Below, piece after piece: positions 37,050-45,823 of a DNA stretch of 64,000 nt. The notes beneath the pieces were generated by a model that was not told where the DNA came from, did no database searches, and worked only from the letters and a program-made list of their open reading frames with translations. The position numbers were made by a program, and so were the translations under genes. The stretch is from Chitinophaga sp. CF118 (GTDB lineage: Bacteria > Bacteroidota > Bacteroidia > Chitinophagales > Chitinophagaceae), in NCBI RefSeq assembly GCF_900112615.1, contig NZ_FOMK01000007.1:207408-271407 (forward strand). Direction: 5' to 3'. Position 1 is the stretch's first letter. The number at the start of each line of letters is the position of its first letter.

Positions 37050-37658
37050 ATGGGCATCTCGGATAGAAAAGAAAGGGAGAAACAGGAAATGCGTAAGCTC
37101 ATCATGAACGCTGCCATGGAAATGTTTGTAAAGGAAGGCTATGAAAAGACTTCCCTCCGTAATATAGCTGATAAAATAGAATATAGTCCAGCTACTATTT
37201 ATCTATATTATAAAGATAAAGATGAATTGTTATGGGGACTTCAGGCTGAAGCATTCGGGAAATTAAACGAGATATTCCAAACCAGTGTTACAGCTACAGA
37301 TCCGGTAAAACAACTGGAACAGCTAACTAAGACATATGTTGAGTTTGGCATGAATAACCCGGACCTGTACGACCTGATGTTCATTATCCGCTCTCCAATG
37401 AACGTAAAAGACGATGAAAGCTGGCAAAATGGGAGTAATGCCTTCAAATTCCTGACAGATGTGATTGAGCGCTGCGGTGACAGGCTACGGTACAAAGACG
37501 CAAAGACAGCCGCCTTATCCTGTTGGGCAATGGTACACGGTCTGGTTTCCCTGAATGTACGGGGCCGCTGTAAAGTACTCGAATTGCCAGGCGAAGAAGA
37601 CATTAACAAGATACTCATACAATCCGTTGATGAATATATTGAACTGATCACCCGCTAA
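37050..37658 (+). CDS. TetR/AcrR-family repressor of the efflux locus
   Basis: 202 aa with an N-terminal TetR helix-turn-helix (LIMNAAMEMFVKEGYEKTSL and following NIADKIEYSPATIYLYYKDKDEL) and a ligand-binding C-terminal domain of the AcrR kind. It sits between the reductase gene and the RND operon, and the same palindrome stands before each. Self-control and control of the pump are therefore likely, with inducer among the exported compounds. Confidence 0.9.
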   Translation: MGISDRKEREKQEMRKLIMNAAMEMFVKEGYEKTSLRNIADKIEYSPATIYLYYKDKDELLWGLQAEAFGKLNEIFQTSVTATDPVKQLEQLTKTYVEFGMNNPDLYDLMFIIRSPMNVKDDESWQNGSNAFKFLTDVIERCGDRLRYKDAKTAALSCWAMVHGLVSLNVRGRCKVLELPGEEDINKILIQSVDEYIELITR

Positions 37659-37795
37659 CTACTTGATACTGTTGATCAGACAATGAACTAATTGCTCCGG
37701 TCAACAGTATCTAAATACTGATCAGAACTTACTTGACGTCATCAACAATGCATTTTAAGCAACTGGCACTCAATGTGTCTTTTTTTTAACGCTAT

Positions 37796-37814
37796 CACTA
37801 AACAGTGTTCATTA
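37796..37814. promoter_or_regulatory. TetR operator O2 at the start of the second RND operon
   Basis: CACTAAACAGTGTTCATTA matches the reverse complement of O1 at 17 of 19 positions. It abuts the ATG of the TolC-family gene at 37814, so a bound repressor would block transcription through it. Confidence 0.75.
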
Positions 37815-39172
37815 TGTCAACAAACATTATCAAAAGATTATCGTTCACATTGCTACTGCTGATTAGTGCTGTAATAGCAGCTAATGCACAGGAAACAGTA
37901 CTTGACAGGTACATTAAGCAGGCTTTTGAACATAACCAGGGATTACAGCAAAGAAATTTTCAGCTGGAAAAATCCCTGCTAGCCCTGAAAGAAGCTAAAG
38001 CGCTCTTCTATCCACAAATTGGCCTGACGGGGTCCTATACCAAAGCCGCCGGAGGCCGTACCATTGATATCCCGATTGGCGACATGCTGAACCCAGTGTA
38101 CAGCACTCTGAATAAATTGACCAACAGCCAGCAGTTTCCGCAATTACAAAATCAATCGGTATTGCTGAATCCTGATAATTATTATGATGCTCATATACGC
38201 ACCACACTCCCACTCATCAATACAGAAATATGGTATGCACAGAAAATCCGCAAGGAAAGCATTTCCCTGCAACAGGCTACCGTAAACGTTTATAAACGTG
38301 AACTGGCTAAAGACCTTAAAACAGCTTACTATCAGTACTATCAGGCTGCTAAAGCTGTAGAGATTTACAATATAGCGCTAACACAGGTGCAGGAAAATAT
38401 CCGGGTGAATAAAAGTTTCCTCGATAACGGGGTACGTAATAGCACCGCTTTAACCCGCGCACAGGCTGAACAGCAGAAGATAGTGACATCAATCACAGAA
38501 GCTCAGAACAAGCAACAGAACGCACAAGCTTATTTTAACTTCCTGATGAACGAGCCTTTCACTACAGAGATTACACTTGACAGTACTCTTTTCACTCCTG
38601 CACAAGTATTACTAATAGATGGAAATGCTGGTAACCGTGAAGAACTGATCCAGCTGGATCAACAGAAAAAAATTGCGAACCTGCAATACAGGCTATCTTC
38701 TTCTTATCTGATCCCTAAACTCAACACATTTCTGGACCTGGGTACCCAGGCGTATAACTGGAACTTCGATAATAAATCCCGCTACTATATGTGGGGTGTA
38801 AATCTACAATGGGACCTGTTTGCCGGTGGACAAAGAAAATACAAAGCACAACAGGCGGCTTCGGACTTAAAGGTGATCCAGGCTTCATATAATGAGACCA
38901 ATAGTGCTCTGCAACTAGAGGCAAATACCGCACAGAATAATTACCGTACTGCTGCTGCCACTTTCTCCAATGCACAAACGCAGTTACAGCTCTCCGAAAA
39001 ATATTACAACGATCAACTGAAAGTATATAAAGCAGGGCAACTCCTGTACATTGAACTTCTGGATGCTCAGAATCAGCTTACCAGTGCAAGACTGCAACTC
39101 TCCGTTGCTTTTGCACAGGTGCAGACGGCACTTGCAGAGATAGAAAGAACAACGGCTACTTATAAACTCTAA
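37814..39172 (+). CDS. TolC-family outer-membrane channel of the second RND operon
   Basis: ATG at 37814 (MSTNIIKRLSFTLLLLISAVIAANAQ) gives a signal peptide; an upstream GTG at 37805 lies in the operator and is not preferred. The 452-aa protein has duplicated helical hairpins rich in Gln/Ala/Asn (for example QAEQQKIVTSITEAQNKQQN) as in outer-membrane efflux factors. First gene of TolC-adaptor-permease, 20 nt before the adaptor. Confidence 0.9.
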   Translation: MSTNIIKRLSFTLLLLISAVIAANAQETVLDRYIKQAFEHNQGLQQRNFQLEKSLLALKEAKALFYPQIGLTGSYTKAAGGRTIDIPIGDMLNPVYSTLNKLTNSQQFPQLQNQSVLLNPDNYYDAHIRTTLPLINTEIWYAQKIRKESISLQQATVNVYKRELAKDLKTAYYQYYQAAKAVEIYNIALTQVQENIRVNKSFLDNGVRNSTALTRAQAEQQKIVTSITEAQNKQQNAQAYFNFLMNEPFTTEITLDSTLFTPAQVLLIDGNAGNREELIQLDQQKKIANLQYRLSSSYLIPKLNTFLDLGTQAYNWNFDNKSRYYMWGVNLQWDLFAGGQRKYKAQQAASDLKVIQASYNETNSALQLEANTAQNNYRTAAATFSNAQTQLQLSEKYYNDQLKVYKAGQLLYIELLDAQNQLTSARLQLSVAFAQVQTALAEIERTTATYKL

Positions 39173-39192
39173 CATCTTAAAAATACGACAAC

Positions 39193-40263
39193 ATGAAAAC
39201 AATACATGTTATTACACTACTCGCACTACTCTCCTCTCTTGCAGTTTCCTGCGGAGAACATACATCTGCGGAACAGAAAAAAGAAACAGATCAGATTCCT
39301 GTAAAATTACTGCCACTAAATGGACAGATAGCGGCTGTGAATCTGATTAATGTTTCAGGTCAATTTACTACAGATGATGAAGTAATGCTGTCTTTCAAAA
39401 CTGGAGGAATCATACAAAGCCTCCTTGTAAAAGAAGGAGATGCAGTGAAACAAGGACAACTCCTGGCTACGCTCAATCCCGTGGAGATTGATGCACAGGT
39501 GAAACAAGCGCAGCTATATTATGATAAATCAGTACGCGATCACCAACGGATCCAGAACCTGTATAAAGATAGTGTAGCTACTCTTGAGCAATTACAGAAC
39601 ACACAAACAGCTGTAGACATAGCTTTGGAACAATTGAAAAGTGCACAGTTCAACCGTAGTCATTCGCAAATCCGGGCACAGGCCAATGGTTATGTATTAC
39701 GTAAACTGGCCAGCGAAGGGCAAATGGTACAACCCGGCACGGCTGTATTTGAAACCAACGGTGCACAGTCAGGCAACTGGTTACTACGTGTTCCGGTAAG
39801 CAACAAAGAATGGGCGGCGATTAAACTACAGGACAAAGCACAGGTTGAAGTAGAATCAATGCCAGGTAAAGTATTCAGTGGTGTTATCTCCCGCAAATCA
39901 GAAGGTATTAACGTTGCCGATGGTTCCTTTATGGCAGATATAAAACTTACCGGTGAAAAACCTGCGGCTATTGCCTTTGGTATGTTCGGAAAGGCTAAGA
40001 TCACCCCGGTTGTTGCCACTGCTTCCGGAAGCAATGGTCCCTGGGACATCCCTTACGATGCTCTGCTGGAGGGCGACGGCAATAAAGGATATGCATTTGT
40101 AACAAGTGATAATAAAACAGCGCATAAGGTAACCGTTACAATTGCTGGTATGGAAAAAAATCATGTAATTATCAGCAACGGATTAGAAAATGCAGGATCA
40201 CTCATCATCTCAGGCAGCGCTTATTTAACTGAAGGAAGCTCCATCACTATCACGAACAAATAA
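39193..40263 (+). CDS. RND efflux periplasmic adaptor lipoprotein
   Basis: 356 aa starting MKTIHVITLLALLSSLAVSC, a lipoprotein signal with the Cys in SLAVSCGEH. The lipoyl-like halves (FKTGGIIQSLLVKEGDAVKQGQ and the later IRAQANGYVLRKLASEGQMV) flank a short coiled-coil hairpin, followed by barrel domains. It links the permease to the channel. 11 nt before the permease gene. Confidence 0.93.
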   Translation: MKTIHVITLLALLSSLAVSCGEHTSAEQKKETDQIPVKLLPLNGQIAAVNLINVSGQFTTDDEVMLSFKTGGIIQSLLVKEGDAVKQGQLLATLNPVEIDAQVKQAQLYYDKSVRDHQRIQNLYKDSVATLEQLQNTQTAVDIALEQLKSAQFNRSHSQIRAQANGYVLRKLASEGQMVQPGTAVFETNGAQSGNWLLRVPVSNKEWAAIKLQDKAQVEVESMPGKVFSGVISRKSEGINVADGSFMADIKLTGEKPAAIAFGMFGKAKITPVVATASGSNGPWDIPYDALLEGDGNKGYAFVTSDNKTAHKVTVTIAGMEKNHVIISNGLENAGSLIISGSAYLTEGSSITITNK

Positions 40264-40274
40264 CATTTCAGAAC

Positions 40275-43200
40275 ATGAAAATATCTTCATACGCAGTAAA
40301 GAACTACCAGTTCACACTGGTGATCTTTATCATGATCATTGTGCTGGGCATTACGACTATCATCAACATGCCCCGTTCGGAAGATCCGGAAATGCATGCC
40401 CCCACTTATTCAGTGGCTATCGTATATCCTGGTACCAGCCCCAAAGACATGGAAAACCTGATAGTAGATCCGCTGGAAAAAGAATTCTCTGCACAGGAGA
40501 ATATCAAACGTGTACGTACAAGTATTGGCGACGGACTAGCTGTGATCAGGATAGAATATAAATACAACAGTAATGTTGACGATAAATACCAGGAAGTATT
40601 ACGCGTGATGAATGGCAAGCGGAGTGAATTACCCGAAAATATAAACGTGACGGTAATGCGCTTTCAGCCCAGCGATGTAAACATCCTGCAGATTGCTCTG
40701 GTGTCTGAAAATGCGCCGCGCGACAGGTTACAGTATTATGCAGAGAAATTGCAGGATGAACTGGAACGCCTCCGTTCTTTAAAGAATGTTGAGATCCACG
40801 GATTGCCTACCAGACAGGTAAGGATCGAACTGGCAACAGATAAGATAGCCCAGATGGGCATATCAGCAGATAATGTAATGAACAGCCTGCAAAATGAGAT
40901 GGTGAATATTCCCGGTGGTAGTCTGAATGCAGGTAACCGTACCTTCAATATTAAAAGCAGTGGCAGTTATCAACAGCTGGATCAGATCAAGAATACAGTG
41001 GTATACATCAGCAATGGAAAAAACGTGTTCCTGAAAGATATTGCCAATGTGTATTACGGTTATGAAGATGAAACTTACGCAACAAGACTAAACGGACACC
41101 GCAGTGTTTTCGTGGTAGCTGCACAGAAAGAAGGTGAGAATATCAGCAAGACCCAGGAACTGTATAAACCAGTCATTGCACAATTTAAAAAGACCTTGCC
41201 TGCTAATATAGACCTGGTGCAGAATTTTGACCAGGCAGAGAATGTAAACAGGCGCTTAGGTGGATTAGGAGAAGATTTTCTCATCGCCATCTTATTGGTA
41301 GCTTTTACCCTTCTACCGTTAGGTTTCCGCCCTGCTCTGATCGTAATGATCTCTATTCCTTTGTCGCTTGCCATTGGGGTGATCCTCTTACAATTGTTCG
41401 GTTATAACCTTAATCAGTTAAGTATTGTAGGCCTGGTTGTAGCACTGGGTTTATTGGTGGATGATAGTATTGTGGTGGTAGAAAATATAGAACGCTGGAT
41501 CCTGGAAGGGCATACCCGTATGGAGGCTACGTTAAAAGCTACTGGTCAGATAGGCAAGGCTGTTGTGGGCTGTACGGCTGCACTGATGATCGCATTTATG
41601 CCTCTCGTATTCCTACCAGAAGGCGCCGGGGATTTTATCCGGGGGTTACCACTGGCTGTAATCATGAGTGTATTTGCATCTATGCTGGTATCATTAACGA
41701 TCATCCCATTCCTGTCCAGCAAGTTATTATCTGAACATACCGGAAATCCGGAAGGAAATATCTTCATGCGTGCTCTGAAACGCCTGATCCACGGTAGTTA
41801 TTCCAAACTGCTGGATAAGGCTTTAAATAAACCTGTACTTACCATCATTGCCACTGTGATAATTTTTGGCACCTCTCTGATTCTGTTCCAGGTAATAGGT
41901 TTCAGTTTGTTCCCTGCTTCTGAAAAACCACAGTTCCTGATCAATATTACCACACCGCCTCAATCCAGTCTGGCCTATACAGACAGCATTGCGAAGAACA
42001 TTGAAAAGGTATTAAAACAGGAACCGGAGGTAAAATACTTTTCTTCCAACATTGGTAAGGGTAATCCACGTATTTACTATAACATTGTTCCGGAACATGA
42101 AAGAACAGATTATGCACAGCTGTTCGTTCAGTTGGACGAACACGCTTCTCCTACCAAAAAGCTCGCATTGATCGAGAAACTCCGTAAATTATGGACCCCC
42201 TATCCAGGTGCTAAAGTGGAAGTGACCAACTTTGAACAAGGGCCAGCTGTTCCTGCTCCCGTAGAAATTCGTCTATTCGGAGATAACCTGGACACTTTAC
42301 GCAATCTGGCAGCAAAAGCAGAACTCCTGCTGAAAAATACACAGGGCGCTATTTATGTAAACAACCCCGTGAACTTGCTGAAAAGCGATATCCGGGTGGC
42401 TATCAACAATGAAAAAGCACAGTTGCTCGATATTTCCAGTGTTACCATAGACCGTACAGTAAGAATGGCGGTAGCCGGACTGAATCTTGGGCATTATTCG
42501 GATAATAACGACAATGATTATGATATTCTGCTAACCCGTAATAAAGATGGACATCCTTCCCTGGATGTTTTCAATAACCTGTATGTAAACAGCCGGTCAG
42601 GCAAAGCTTACCCGATTACACAAGTGGCAGACTTCCGTATGGAAACCTCTCCGCTGAGTATTCATCATCAGGAAAAAAGAAGAGTAGTTTCTGTGACAGC
42701 TTTCGTACAGAAAGGGTTTCTTGTTGACAGGGTGATCAATGATGTAATTGTCAAAATGGATGCAATGAAGTTACCTGCAGGATATAGTTATGAGATGGGT
42801 GGCGAAGTGGAGTCAAGGCAGGATTCTTTTGGAGGGTTTATGAGCATTATTATTGTAACCATATTCCTCTTTGTAGCAGTACTCGTACTGGAGTTCGGTA
42901 CATTTAAAAGTACCTTAATTGTATTATCAGTAATCCCGTTGGGTATTGTGGGTGCGGCCATAGCACTGTGGTTAACCGGTAACTCCTTATCTTTTATTGC
43001 TATCGTGGGTATGATTGCACTGGCAGGTATTGAAGTGAAGAACACCATCCTGCTGGTAGATTTTACCAACCAGCTAAGGGAACAGGGTAAACCTCTGGAA
43101 ACAGCCATCAGGGAAGCCGGGGAGGTACGCTTTTTACCGATTGTACTCACTTCCCTCACCGCCATTGGTGGATTGATTCCTATTGCTATCTCTACCAATC

Positions 43201-43319
43201 CATTGATAGCACCACTTGCCATCGTACTGATCGGGGGATTGATCAGTTCTACTTTGCTGTCAAGAATAGTAACTCCAGTAGTGTATAAGCTGATGCCACC
43301 AAGAGTAACTCAACAATAA
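40275..43319 (+). CDS. RND multidrug efflux permease (HAE1 type)
   Basis: 1014 aa with twelve membrane helices and two large periplasmic domains. The TM4 proton relay reads VALGLLVDDSIVVVENIERW, keeping both Asp, unlike the first pump in this window. TM11-12 region SLTAIGGLIPIAIS also matches HAE1. It is the last gene of the operon under the TetR palindrome. Substrate unknown, hydrophobic drugs or bile-like compounds being typical. Confidence 0.95.
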   Translation: MKISSYAVKNYQFTLVIFIMIIVLGITTIINMPRSEDPEMHAPTYSVAIVYPGTSPKDMENLIVDPLEKEFSAQENIKRVRTSIGDGLAVIRIEYKYNSNVDDKYQEVLRVMNGKRSELPENINVTVMRFQPSDVNILQIALVSENAPRDRLQYYAEKLQDELERLRSLKNVEIHGLPTRQVRIELATDKIAQMGISADNVMNSLQNEMVNIPGGSLNAGNRTFNIKSSGSYQQLDQIKNTVVYISNGKNVFLKDIANVYYGYEDETYATRLNGHRSVFVVAAQKEGENISKTQELYKPVIAQFKKTLPANIDLVQNFDQAENVNRRLGGLGEDFLIAILLVAFTLLPLGFRPALIVMISIPLSLAIGVILLQLFGYNLNQLSIVGLVVALGLLVDDSIVVVENIERWILEGHTRMEATLKATGQIGKAVVGCTAALMIAFMPLVFLPEGAGDFIRGLPLAVIMSVFASMLVSLTIIPFLSSKLLSEHTGNPEGNIFMRALKRLIHGSYSKLLDKALNKPVLTIIATVIIFGTSLILFQVIGFSLFPASEKPQFLINITTPPQSSLAYTDSIAKNIEKVLKQEPEVKYFSSNIGKGNPRIYYNIVPEHERTDYAQLFVQLDEHASPTKKLALIEKLRKLWTPYPGAKVEVTNFEQGPAVPAPVEIRLFGDNLDTLRNLAAKAELLLKNTQGAIYVNNPVNLLKSDIRVAINNEKAQLLDISSVTIDRTVRMAVAGLNLGHYSDNNDNDYDILLTRNKDGHPSLDVFNNLYVNSRSGKAYPITQVADFRMETSPLSIHHQEKRRVVSVTAFVQKGFLVDRVINDVIVKMDAMKLPAGYSYEMGGEVESRQDSFGGFMSIIIVTIFLFVAVLVLEFGTFKSTLIVLSVIPLGIVGAAIALWLTGNSLSFIAIVGMIALAGIEVKNTILLVDFTNQLREQGKPLETAIREAGEVRFLPIVLTSLTAIGGLIPIAISTNPLIAPLAIVLIGGLISSTLLSRIVTPVVYKLMPPRVTQQ

Positions 43320-43320
43320 C

Positions 43321-43361
43321 ATTATAATTAAGGGGGCCCTAGTTGCCCCCTTAATTATAAT
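43321..43361. terminator. Bidirectional terminator with 17-bp stem
   Basis: ATTATAATTAAGGGGGC (43321-43337) and GCCCCCTTAATTATAAT (43345-43361) pair completely around a 7-nt loop between convergent genes. Confidence 0.85.
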
Positions 43362-43362
43362 G

Positions 43363-44130
43363 CTATTTCTTTACCGTTTCAACCCAGGAAGCGGCCATCA
43401 GCTCGGCTCCCGCAATACTTGGATGTACACCATCCCCTGTCCAGTATGATCCCGGTGCTATTTTCTGCGCCTTATCAAAAATGGTCTGGTAAGGGATGAA
43501 GACAGCATCATATTTCGTGGCTATCTCTTTTGCAGCAGCGCGATAGTCATTGAAAGCAGGGTACCACTTCTCATCAACTGCTTTTACGCCAATCACAGCA
43601 AAAGGCTCTCCTATTACCAGCTGCACAGCTGGTAATTTTTGTTTGGTACGATCCAGCAACGCTGTAAAATCATCCTGATAAGTCTTTATAGTTCCTTTGT
43701 AATTACCTGTCAGAGTGTGCCAGAAGTCATTGACCCCTATCAGAATGCTCAGTACATCAGGCTGTATTTTCAGGCAATCCTCCTCCCAGCGCTCAGCCAG
43801 CTGATATACTTTGTTGCCGCTGATACCTTTATTAAAGATCTGCAGGTTCAGATCAGGGAATTGTTTCAGCAGGGTTGCCGCTGCCAGGAAAGCATAACCA
43901 TTTCCCAGTGAACCCGCATTGTTGGGTGTGGACTGGTCTTTTTTACGACCGGAATCTGTAATAGAATCTCCCTGAAAGAGAACGACAGCATTCTTTTTTA
44001 GCGTAATTTTCTTTGCCTGTACTTCTTTGGCGGTTCCTGAAACCAACGATGGAAGGGTTATTGCGGCCAGGCTTCCTAAGGATACATTCCGGATAAAGTT
44101 CCTCCGGTTGGAATTAGTTTTCTGTGGCAT
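43363..44130 (-). CDS. Exported SGNH/GDSL esterase-like hydrolase
   Basis: From ATG 44130 the 255-aa protein begins MPQKTNSNRRNFIRNVSLG, a twin-arginine leader. The SGNH blocks are clear: FQGDSITDSG (catalytic Ser), KGISGNKVYQL (Gly), GVNDFW (Asn) and DGVHPSIAGAELM (Asp-His). Such enzymes deacetylate or de-esterify carbohydrates or lipids in the periplasm. Substrate unknown. The adjacent SusC/D locus might be functionally related, but they are not in one operon. Confidence 0.87.
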   Translation of the reverse strand: MPQKTNSNRRNFIRNVSLGSLAAITLPSLVSGTAKEVQAKKITLKKNAVVLFQGDSITDSGRKKDQSTPNNAGSLGNGYAFLAAATLLKQFPDLNLQIFNKGISGNKVYQLAERWEEDCLKIQPDVLSILIGVNDFWHTLTGNYKGTIKTYQDDFTALLDRTKQKLPAVQLVIGEPFAVIGVKAVDEKWYPAFNDYRAAAKEIATKYDAVFIPYQTIFDKAQKIAPGSYWTGDGVHPSIAGAELMAASWVETVKK

Positions 44131-44852
44131 GGAATTATTTAAATTGAGTATATACATTATGGTTATTAGAATATAAATCGACCTGAAGTACTAAACTAAT
44201 AAATTTAATGATAAAAATAAATATGCCGCCCAGGACTAGGCGGCAATTTAGTTATCTATCCTATGAAAACCTGTGTATAAATGACATGATGGGAGCTGTC
44301 CCAAATCTTTCGCAGTTGCCTGGTACACATTCTATTAAGCATACCAGGCTTAACGAGAGTTTGGCTTTATTATGGATATGGCTCTCCACTATTACAACCA
44401 GACATTTTCATTATATCGTCTATTTGAGCTTATATTAACCTAAATAGTCATTGATATAATTTTTTACGATGCATATGCCTAGTTTTAAATGCTTTATACA
44501 TTTTCCGATGTAAAGATGTACATTTGATACGTTAGATTTTGTAAATTTCAGTGCCCCTTTTGGAAAATGAGTAAGGATACACATATTTCTAGGTGCTAAC
44601 ACTTATTTTAAGCATGGCCGACAACCAAACATTCTGAAACCGCCGTTATTTAACGCATATTTACGTGCATCGTGACCGACTTAGAAATTTATACCCCATA
44701 TCTTCTCTTGAAAAGCTACGCAAGAATTATTCTTAAAAAGTAATTACTATAATAAAGAATGAAGTTATTACCTATCATTAAAAAACATACTTTGAAAATT
44801 CTTAGACTTATGCTTTATTTTACTTCAATTGCTGCCCACATAAGTAAAAGAT
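44131..44852. other. AT-rich intergenic stretch, no convincing gene
   Basis: About 700 bp with a strong AT bias. Contents: a short GC hairpin GCCGCC/GGCGGC (44225-44244) followed, on the minus strand, by a T-rich tract, and a -7-like TACATTTG at 44519-44526 on the plus strand. A 76-codon ORF at 44208 has no supporting features. Confidence 0.5.
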
Positions 44853-45092
44853 ATGCTGGAAATTATCCCAACTCTTACTATTGACCGTGAACGATTTATC
44901 AGCCAAATGTTCGTACCCACAGCAAGTATGGTTGTCATTTATCCAGATAAAAACCATTATATACGGATGATATTATATACCACATCCAGTTGTTATGCGT
45001 TCTATAATAACAATGCACAGTTCTACTCAACCAGTGCAATCGGGCATGATATAACAGGGACGTATAAACTACCTCAAATTATTAATACATGA
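44853..45092 (+). CDS. Possible small protein ahead of the LuxR-type regulator
   Basis: A 79-aa frame (MLEIIPTLTIDRERFISQMF...) whose TGA overlaps the regulator's ATG in an ATGA. That arrangement suggests coupling, but the sequence is AT-rich and shows no domain or signal peptide, so chance is possible. Confidence 0.28.
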   Translation: MLEIIPTLTIDRERFISQMFVPTASMVVIYPDKNHYIRMILYTTSSCYAFYNNNAQFYSTSAIGHDITGTYKLPQIINT

Positions 45093-45754
45093 AAGATCCT
45101 ATTTATAAAATATTGTTGCTCGAAGAAGACACTACTCTGCTAAAAAAGATTCAGCAGTTGCTGACTTTGCACAACTATGAAATAATTACCTGTACATCTG
45201 CAGAAGAAGGCATTTATATGAGCCGGCAATACAAGCCCGACCTTGTGGTATGCGGTGTAAAACTCCGCGGTGGAAGCGGGTTTCACTTCCTTATGGAACT
45301 TCGCAATGACCATACCCTTCAACATATCCCCTTTATCTTTATCAGTGGGAAAGATGGTAAAGAAGATATGCGCATGGGTATGAACCTGGGAGCTGATGAT
45401 TTCCTGACCAAACCATTTAAAAGCAAAGAACTCATCATGAGCATTAAATCAAGGCTCATCCGGTTTACGTTTTATAACATTCAACAAAGAGACAGAAAGC
45501 ATACTACTATCGTATCTATGCCGGTGATTGCACCTGAAATTCACAACAAGTTGAGTAAGACTGAATTCAGGATTATGCAGATGATTGCAGAAGGTATGAG
45601 TACAAAAGAGATTGCGCAGGCACTTAACATCAGTATTAAAACGGTAGAGAATCACAGACATAATATTTCCAAAAAACTGAATCTTACTGGTCATAACTCC
45701 CTGATCAAATACGCCATTAAAAACCTTACCCAGCAATACAGGATCTTATCTTAA
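45089..45754 (+). CDS. LuxR/NarL-type regulator with degenerate receiver
   Basis: 221 aa. The N-terminal receiver fold is complete (LLLEEDTTLL; FIFISGK; FLTKPF with Lys108), but the phosphoacceptor position holds Gly56 (PDLVVCGVKL where LLDVxMP is usual). The acidic pocket at 12-14 and the switch Ser86 remain. The C-terminal GerE/LuxR helix-turn-helix is intact (LSKTEFRIMQMIAEGMSTKEIAQALNISIKTVENH, in two parts). It is probably a phosphorylation-independent regulator. No kinase gene is adjacent. Confidence 0.87.
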   Translation: MKDPIYKILLLEEDTTLLKKIQQLLTLHNYEIITCTSAEEGIYMSRQYKPDLVVCGVKLRGGSGFHFLMELRNDHTLQHIPFIFISGKDGKEDMRMGMNLGADDFLTKPFKSKELIMSIKSRLIRFTFYNIQQRDRKHTTIVSMPVIAPEIHNKLSKTEFRIMQMIAEGMSTKEIAQALNISIKTVENHRHNISKKLNLTGHNSLIKYAIKNLTQQYRILS

Positions 45755-45759
45755 ATAAC

Positions 45760-45796
45760 ATAGCGGTCAGACGACTTTCGGGCGTCTGACCGCTAT
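45760..45796. terminator. Bidirectional terminator with 14-bp stem
   Basis: ATAGCGGTCAGACG (45760-45773) pairs perfectly with CGTCTGACCGCTAT (45783-45796), between convergent genes. Confidence 0.75.
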
Positions 45797-45823
45797 AACT
45801 ATCATGGGTATCGCTATTATCTA

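Noticed and set aside
44208..44438. 76-codon ORF
   Set aside because: AT-rich intergenic context, no signal peptide, domain or coupling to a neighbour.
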